DNA of 64,000 bases from Sycobia sp. Sy_11 (lineage: Eukaryota > Arthropoda > Insecta > Hymenoptera > Epichrysomallidae). Every line of letters starts with the position of its first letter. Position 1 is the stretch's first letter. The notes below the pieces were generated by a model that searched no databases, was not told where the DNA came from, and saw only the letters and a program-made list of their open reading frames with translations. Positions 61,764 through 64,000 of this stretch are shown here, piece by piece. The stretch covers positions 3,618,501 through 3,682,500 of the forward strand of contig JACCIC010000003.1 in the NCBI GenBank assembly GCA_018907035.1, in the 5' to 3' direction. The position numbers were made by a program, and so were the translations under genes.

Positions 61764-62366
61764 CTCAACTTTTTTACCTTGAAGAAAACTTTCAGACCCA
61801 ATAATAATAATGCAATTTTTTTCCGTTTCATCGTGATTCTTTTATATGACACTAGTTTAAATATTTTGACAGCTCTTTTCTCGATTTCCATAAAGTTAAG
61901 ACATCGGACATTTGTTACATGTTACATACCCAATATGATCACCCCAGTACCTTCCTATTGCATTAAAGAAATTCTCATAAAATTGAAATTTTGCACTAAC
62001 CATCTTAATTTTTTTTATTCTGAATTTCTTGTTTTAATTTAGACAACAGAGAGCATGGAACTGGAGGCGAATGTGGGAGCCTTATCCGGATTAGGTTTAC
62101 GTACAGCAACACAATATCCTCGACCTCAAGACTTATATAGAGTAGCAGGTTTTGGTTACCACTATGTGGAGGTATATATGGGGGAATTAAATGGTAACAC
62201 AGAACCTATGCAAAATGGATACAGCGATGAAGCGATGCGCTACCTTAAAGTTAATGCCGTGCCTATGGAAGAGTGCGAGGCAATATATGAGGGGACTTTT
62301 GTAGAAGGCAATATTTGTGCTAGGGGAATACGATTCTATCCCCACCAACCTGTTGGAATTTGTCTG
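37426..62366 (+). CDS. Secreted non-catalytic serine protease homologue, copy B (5' three exons)
   Basis: Exons 37426-37486, 46380-46729 and 62043-62366 give 245 codons without a stop. Exon lengths are identical to copy A. Signal peptide MQWLYFVYLF..., propeptide VEGLNVEK, IVGG, His74 in TVAHC, and Asn132 in place of the catalytic Asp, as in A. Introns 1 and 2 have grown to 8.9 and 15.3 kb by insertions (copy A: 4.3 and 0.76 kb). The intron after exon 3 opens with GCAAGT, a GC donor, where A has GTAAGT. The last exon with the active-site Ser position would lie beyond the window, so its state is unknown. Coding integrity despite intron load suggests it is still under selection. Confidence 0.85.
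37487..39575. other. Intron 1 of copy B, left part
   Basis: It aligns with 4084-5350 of A but carries extra blocks at about 38085-38440 and 38470-38850 (the latter with a TA tract, 38790-38850). A third B-only block at 39095-39430 contains an 82-codon minus-strand frame (39354-39106) of unknown origin. None shows a recognised domain. Confidence 0.5.
39576..41903 (-). mobile_element. Ancient shared mariner, copy B, interrupted by Tc1
   Basis: Terminal repeats (taggatgtacaagtaaattt at the left; the right end reads, reverse complemented, ttggatctacaattaagttt) and internal sequence match 5358-6379. A Tc1 element splits it at 40557-41798. The site 'gaca-TA-ca(g/a)aacct' is uninterrupted in copy A. 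Transposase frames are destroyed; a 74-codon minus-strand piece survives at 39849-39625. Confidence 0.8.
40557..41798 (-). mobile_element. Tc1-like element, degenerate
   Basis: Flanked by TA with imperfect terminal repeats (cagtctgtcaagcaagagtg and, reverse complemented from the right, tagtcagtcaagtaatagcg). Minus-strand frames with many stops show 'EKHVTKRLTWAHENI', an 'ILQEDND'-like second-Asp block (as 'CRRITILNTASSCTEWKIQ'), and a region equivalent to the final catalytic block, 'RRRPMQTLFKIREHI'. Too decayed to act. Confidence 0.75.
41994..42925 (+). mobile_element. mariner element (family 2), internally deleted
   Basis: TA-flanked, 932 bases, with both terminal repeats (cggggtcagacaattaagta and the complement of aattgtctgacctcg). 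The transposase N-terminal domain is missing. Remaining: 'LDxVITGDKNWFFQYDPENK' (first Asp), 'HDNSPCYSVFS' (second), 'EMSPCDFLLFPHLKKFVEG' (third), ending 'YLEGDRSDVP' with TAA at 42867-42869. Stops and frameshifts occur before 42576. The longest open piece is 42576-42869. It retains both ends, unlike the other two family members here. Confidence 0.87.
43130..43880 (+). mobile_element. R1-type non-LTR retrotransposon RT fragment
   Basis: Frames on the + strand show LINE reverse transcriptase blocks in order: 'NKPPDEPSSYSPLYMLDFI' (open 43204-43389), 'TRMCLLITLDIRNMYNSARW' (catalytic Asp region, open 43389-43634), a 'GYVMGPLMW' block equivalent to PQGSVLGP, and 'MIVFAEDLDES', where the usual FADD box reads FAED. 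Several frameshifts; neither end of the element is present. R1 clade is the best match by motif texture. Confidence 0.75.
43881..45017. other. Intron 1 of copy B, AT-rich, no gene
   Basis: It contains a long TA tract (44057-44112). From 44390 it aligns with 6410-7595 of unit A. Confidence 0.6.
44057..44112 (+). repeat. (TA)n microsatellite
   Basis: About 28 TA units. Confidence 0.9.
45018..46200 (-). mobile_element. mariner element (family 3), minus strand
   Basis: TA-flanked, about 1.18 kb, with terminal repeats (ttaggagacgcacttagttt; the right end reverse complemented is ttaggaggtgaatttagttc). Minus-strand transposase: a piece at 46020-45751 with an N-terminal DNA-binding region, then 45466-44993 with 'LLHDNSGPHVANAVKNTLLE' (second Asp) and 'YSPNIVPSDYHLCRSMQHDL' (third Asp). 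The middle and C-terminal end are frame-shifted. Copy A has no element at the equivalent site (about 7592). Confidence 0.87.
46380..46729 (+). CDS. Copy B exon 2
   Basis: Same length and phases as A exon 2, ATTACAG acceptor and GTAAGT donor. The K|IVGG junction, both Cys, His74 and Asn132 are unchanged. Differences from A are conservative and the frame is clean. Confidence 0.9.
46973..46976. repeat. Target-site duplication ATAC, left
   Basis: ATAC precedes the 5' LTR and is repeated at 60749-60752 after the 3' LTR. The uninterrupted site in copy A is 'ccctttatacgttacaatt' (about 9198-9216). Confidence 0.9.
47822..48170 (+). repeat. Tandem repeats of about 110-120 bp inside the LTR
   Basis: Three units each starting near 'tatgtttataatcaattatt' (about 47838, 47946, 48067) and ending 'tcagagt(g/a)tttaagattcga'. 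The same series appears in the 3' LTR (59558-59890). They could carry enhancer-like sites, but the sequence only shows repetition. Confidence 0.8.
48612..48619 (+). promoter_or_regulatory. LTR TATA box
   Basis: TATAAATA in a GC-rich setting, about 520 bases before the LTR end. The 3' LTR has TAGAAATA at the same place (60227-60234), a one-base change that would weaken it. Confidence 0.6.
49144..49161 (+). promoter_or_regulatory. Primer-binding site, tRNA-Pro
   Basis: TGGGGGCTCGTCCGGGAT is exactly complementary to the conserved 3' end of tRNA-Pro. It starts 10 bases after the LTR, longer than the usual few bases. Confidence 0.85.
49316..50158 (+). pseudogene. Leader ORF with pentapeptide repeats, one amber stop
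   Basis: A single frame stays open from 49316 to 50158 apart from TAG at 49820-49822, about 280 codons. It has no ATG in its first part. It is Arg/Pro/Glu-rich, with six Tyr-Lys-Pro or Tyr-Thr-Pro pentapeptides (49569-49658), an Ala/Pro-rich stretch, and a basic 'RKAAKKRRK' patch, and ends 'FFGPDSETE'. I know no family with this layout. It precedes gag by 1.9 kb, and could be a lost accessory protein or a GC-driven open frame. Confidence 0.4.
49569..49658 (+). repeat. 15-bp tandem repeat, six units
   Basis: Units alternate tataagccgcgggtg-like and tatacaccgcaggta-like, encoding YKPRx and YTPxV in the leader ORF frame. Confidence 0.85.
50298..50346 (+). repeat. (GA)n microsatellite in the leader
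   Basis: About 24 GA units inside the retrotransposon leader. Confidence 0.9.
50518..50660 (+). repeat. 33-bp minisatellite in the leader
   Basis: About four copies of a 33-base unit containing 'gagaagtaggccgcccctcc', nearly identical. An opposite-strand 11-residue repeat (SLGTAEEGRPT) is its by-product. Confidence 0.88.
50700..51498 (+). other. AT-rich spacer in the retrotransposon leader
   Basis: T-rich, mostly (T/A) homopolymer runs, abruptly following the GC-rich leader. No coding signal. Confidence 0.6.
51499..51876 (+). pseudogene. Small coiled-coil ORF before gag (one stop)
   Basis: ATG at 51499, frame continuous to TGA 51874-51876 except for TAA at 51685-51687: 125 codons. The second half is a clear heptad pattern ('ERIERLEEENERLKAWL') followed by 'KELNRKQTVSEVDIELL'. 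It resembles a bZIP-like or capsid-spacer coiled coil but has no DNA-binding basic region. It lies between the leader and gag; role unknown. Confidence 0.5.
52044..53195 (+). pseudogene. gag polyprotein (capsid and three zinc knuckles)
   Basis: ATG 52044; the frame is interrupted once by TAA at 52305-52307 and resumes in frame at ATG 52320, so the original gag was probably one ORF. The part from 52320 is a Ty3/Gypsy capsid-type helical region ('ALKVVPVFDGRYITLSELFE', 'EARQAIRG', 'FRKGLRKEIDRSIG') then nucleocapsid with three CCHC knuckles: CTRCRRSGHSTFSC, CQLCDKPGHTANTC and CQLCNSIGHTAKNC, plus the start of a fourth (CFRC) that ends in a stop at 53193-53195. The fourth knuckle is cut by a deletion joining gag to protease. 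Confidence 0.85.
53174..53776 (+). pseudogene. Retropepsin region: one truncated and one complete domain
   Basis: The open frame 53096-53776 is genuine from about 53174. First it reads the distal half of a retropepsin ('YKGITDNVIKSLGT', 'PYDGILGISFL'), without its DTG active site. Then comes a complete one: 'LILIDTGCEASVIKAK' (catalytic DTG), 'LKGIDGLLMPTLG' and 'PYDAILGSDFLYSAKAIID'. The DTG half of the first was evidently removed by the same deletion that truncated the fourth gag zinc knuckle. The bases before 53174 in this frame are only gag read out of frame. Confidence 0.75.
53812..55012 (+). pseudogene. Reverse transcriptase (one frameshift)
   Basis: Two overlapping frames, 53812-54429 and 54392-55012, joined by a one-base shift near 54395-54425. 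The first has the fingers ('VPVSTRQYRLPHALKDEV'-like, 'RWRVVVDFRPLNEKT'). The second has 'YYTVMDCVSGFHQIPM' (first catalytic Asp), 'FVRMSFGLKNAGVEYQRAM', the catalytic box 'VFVYMDDIVIYAK', 'YLGHVLSEDGL' and 'VRQFLGLAGYYRRFIKDFAK'. Typical Ty3/Gypsy RT with all catalytic Asp residues present. Confidence 0.92.
55013..55470 (+). pseudogene. RNase H (frameshifted start)
   Basis: After a shift at about 55012 the start of RNase H is split between frames ('RFPDMDQPFTLS', then 'YAIGGILSQGTLG'-like). The rest is open at 55216-55470: 'SVQTFRPYVFGRTFTLVTDH', 'IKWRFKLSEYDYKVVYN' and 'NVHADALSRNPV'. At least two indels inactivate it. Confidence 0.88.
55471..55798 (+). pseudogene. Start of the RNase H-integrase linker (broken)
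   Basis: A basic Ser/Lys-rich frame continues with stops and shifts; a direct repeat 'gaagtaatttttctaagt' occurs at 55718 and 55746. It leads into the open linker frame at 55799. Confidence 0.5.
55799..58045 (+). pseudogene. Long AT-hook linker plus integrase (one nonsense codon)
   Basis: One frame from 55799 to 58045, broken only by TGA at 57125-57127. Residues 1-250 are a basic, Ser-rich linker with an AT-hook-like 'RRRRGRPRI' and an acidic 'SESDSESGSESSY' patch. Residues about 250-395 form an uncharacterised folded-looking segment ('YFINNRGEPCDVAARKL'). Then the integrase zinc motif (HNSPVGGHRG.. and QQCID), where TGA replaces the last Cys codon of C-x2-C. The core has 'LDIVGPLPKTRIG' (Asp), 'VILIDQGRNFLSS' (Asp) and 'FHPQSNGSLERSHH' (Glu), and a C-terminal domain 'VGDYVFLLSGPKLAKLSNQY' ending at TAA 58043-58045. 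Confidence 0.88.
58046..58696 (+). other. 3' untranslated part of the Gypsy element with polypurine tract
   Basis: No envelope ORF. A 12-base direct repeat 'ttataaacgtac' lies at 58027-58062. The purine-rich 'caaggcggcggg' (58685-58696) abuts the 3' LTR and is the likely second-strand primer. Confidence 0.6.
58697..60748 (+). repeat. 3' LTR (2052 bp)
   Basis: Starts TATTGCGTCC (TG changed to TA) and ends GACGTCACA. Same structure as the 5' LTR including the tandem repeats; a shorter TA region and a mutated TATA box. Followed by ATAC and the host sequence 'gttacaatt'. Confidence 0.92.
60753..62042. other. Rest of intron 2 of copy B
   Basis: 60753-60825 aligns with 9206-9290 of copy A and 61930-62042 with 9445-9510. 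Between them are a compound (CA)n/(CG)/(TA)n tract (60827-60906), GA repeats (61207-61234), a CT/TA tract (61675-61762), and a GC-richer block (60907-61674) with several overlapping short frames and no recognised domain, absent from copy A. It may be a relic LTR or leader of another element. Confidence 0.5.
62043..62366 (+). CDS. Copy B exon 3
   Basis: 324 bases, acceptor TTTAG, same Cys pattern as A and ending GICL. The donor is GCAAGT instead of GTAAGT. Confidence 0.88.
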
Positions 62367-62894
62367 GCAAGTAAAATTAAAAATAATAATTGATAAATAT
62401 TTGCTAAATTGATAATAATAAATATTTACTGAATAGATAGATATTTCTAAATAGCTGATTCGGAATGTCTAGTTCTTCTGCAAGATGCTACAAAACTGTC
62501 TTTGTTGGTTGGTTTTTTGTATGAATTATATCTATATTTTCAAAACAAACTATATAAACCACAAGAGAGGCAATGTTGAGAATATTATAAAAAAAGCTAT
62601 GGCCATCTGCATTTTCCTCATTACGTAGCATATTACATGCGGATTGGATTATGGCGTCATATACTTTTTTTTCTCATAGAATAAGATTTAGCACTTAATT
62701 AAAACTTTTGTGTTCGAAATCTATAAAAAAATTATTACCTTTTATAAAGAGTGAACAATGTGGAAAATAATTCTCTCTTATGCAAGTTTTATTTTTTTCA
62801 AGTAGTGTTAGATTGACGACTGTAAGATTCCAAAATAAAAGACTTGTAGTGAATCGCAATTTGGTAAAAAGTCAATCCCTACTTATATTTCAGG

Positions 62895-62994
62895 CAGGTC
62901 CTTTGAAATGTGTAGCATCTTTTGCAATTCTTTTTTCTTGGTTTCCTTCTCGACTATTAGCTGTCTTGCTTGTACAAATTTATATTACAATTTA
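62895..62994 (+). other. Possible alternative terminal exon (copy B)
   Basis: TTTCAG acceptor, then AGPLKCVASFAILFSWF and a hydrophobic tail to TAA at 62992-62994, in the phase left by exon 3. Counterpart of 10392-10529 but shifted one base inside. Confidence 0.25.
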
Positions 62995-63941
62995 AATTAC
63001 ATGTATCATATATTATAATAAGCGTAAACAATAAGAAAGAGATATATTAAATGTTTTTATTTACATTACTTCGAAAATTCTATTGTCGATAACTCTTCTA
63101 TTTTCCTTGTTATGAAAGTCACAAATTTTGAATTTGTATATAATTTTCAATTGATACACAAATTTTCTAAAATAAGTTCAATAATATATAAAATACGCAG
63201 CACGAAAAAATAAATTTTAAGTATATTACTAAGCACTACACGATGTTGCGCACTATTATAAACATAATCAACATAACTCATTGATGAAAGAAATTGAACT
63301 AAACTGTCCTCTATAACGATTGCATTTATATGCATTTACTTAAAAAAAAACTTTGAATATTTTGTAGGTACGAAGTAATCAAATAACATATCTGCTCTCT
63401 AATGTGTTCAATGCAATGCAATGAGGCAATTAAGGGTACAGCTAATAGCATTATTTGATGAAGTTTCAGTTATGAAGGATACGCTGTATAATATTATATT
63501 ACTTTACTTAATATATATCTATAAATCATCGACAATTCAATAAGATCTTTGTACATTATTATATTGAATTATAACGGATTTATAGACAAGTAGTATAACA
63601 TTATGCATTCTTAACATACTAAGAATTTAAAATCATGTATGTCACATCTTCTCATGTATTTTATAAAAAATTTATAGGAAGTACTTTCCGAAAGTTCAAA
63701 ATATATAGACACAAATATATTCTATAATTATATTCAAATTCAATTCACTGATATAGTCAGATGTCCTCCTGATTGTAATAAAGGGAAACATAATATTATA
63801 TGTTCATACCGTATTAAGAAATTTACATCTTATAATTTTTATATGTATTTTATTATAACTTGATATAAAATATTCTTCGAAATTCAATAATATAATTGTT
63901 TCGTAAGTTCTAATTACCAAGTTAAACTTTAATGCCAATAA

Positions 63942-63983
<42 letters not shown>

Positions 63984-64000
63984 TTTTTATAGAGGAGGAG
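62995..64000. other. Intron 3 of copy B, no feature recognised
   Basis: AT-rich; aligns with 10540-11080 of copy A up to about 63590, then unique. A (AAT)n microsatellite lies at 63943-63983. Confidence 0.6.

Noticed and set aside
1..64000. CRISPR array or bacterial operon features
   Set aside because: Tandem arrays are microsatellites and LTR repeats without regular unique spacers; gene structure is spliced and eukaryotic.

Overview
The window looks like AT-rich insect nuclear DNA, most likely from a hymenopteran and perhaps an ant. This rests on spliced secreted S1-protease-type genes with AT-rich introns, several DD34D mariner families, a Tc1 element, and BEL/Pao, Ty3/Gypsy, R1-type and Penelope-type debris. 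Assignment to ants is inference.

The only host genes I can support form a tandem family on the + strand, encoding secreted chymotrypsin-fold serine protease homologues. Copy A (4023-15018) is complete in four exons and encodes 328 residues. Copy P (28327-30234) is a decayed pseudogene keeping only the last two exons. Copy B (37426 to beyond 62366) has its first three exons here, and its last exon lies past the right edge. Copy A keeps the catalytic His, but the catalytic Asp is Asn and the catalytic Ser is Ala. Copy B shares the Asn. The fold-defining cysteines and the K|IVGG activation site remain. These are therefore non-catalytic homologues maintained as a family.

Units A and B are a large segmental duplication. 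Their 5' flanks (about 601-3660 and 31304-37000), introns and 3' introns still align, and differ mainly by insertions. Older insertions are shared: a tRNA-derived SINE-like sequence and a degenerate mariner in intron 1. Younger ones are private. A has a Gypsy fragment upstream, a Penelope-like fragment in intron 1, and a BEL/Pao fragment plus a mariner in intron 3. B has a BEL/Pao element carrying a mariner upstream, and a Tc1 nested in the shared mariner, a second mariner, an R1-type LINE fragment and a third mariner in intron 1. Intron 2 of B holds a 13.8-kb Ty3/Gypsy element. The other copy often gives the empty site.

The region between A and P (15019-28326) is a retrotransposon graveyard. 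It has a 375-bp fold-back, a minus-strand Gypsy pol remnant, and an old LTR element with a Lys-type primer site, cut up by mariners.

The 46977-60748 Gypsy element is the most information-rich object. It has 2.1-kb LTRs, an ATAC target duplication, a perfect proline-tRNA primer site, a GC-rich leader with an amber-interrupted repeat-bearing frame, a small coiled-coil ORF, a gag with three CCHC knuckles, one and a half retropepsin domains, RT, RNase H, a roughly 400-residue AT-hook linker and an integrase. Several frameshifts and stops make this copy defective.
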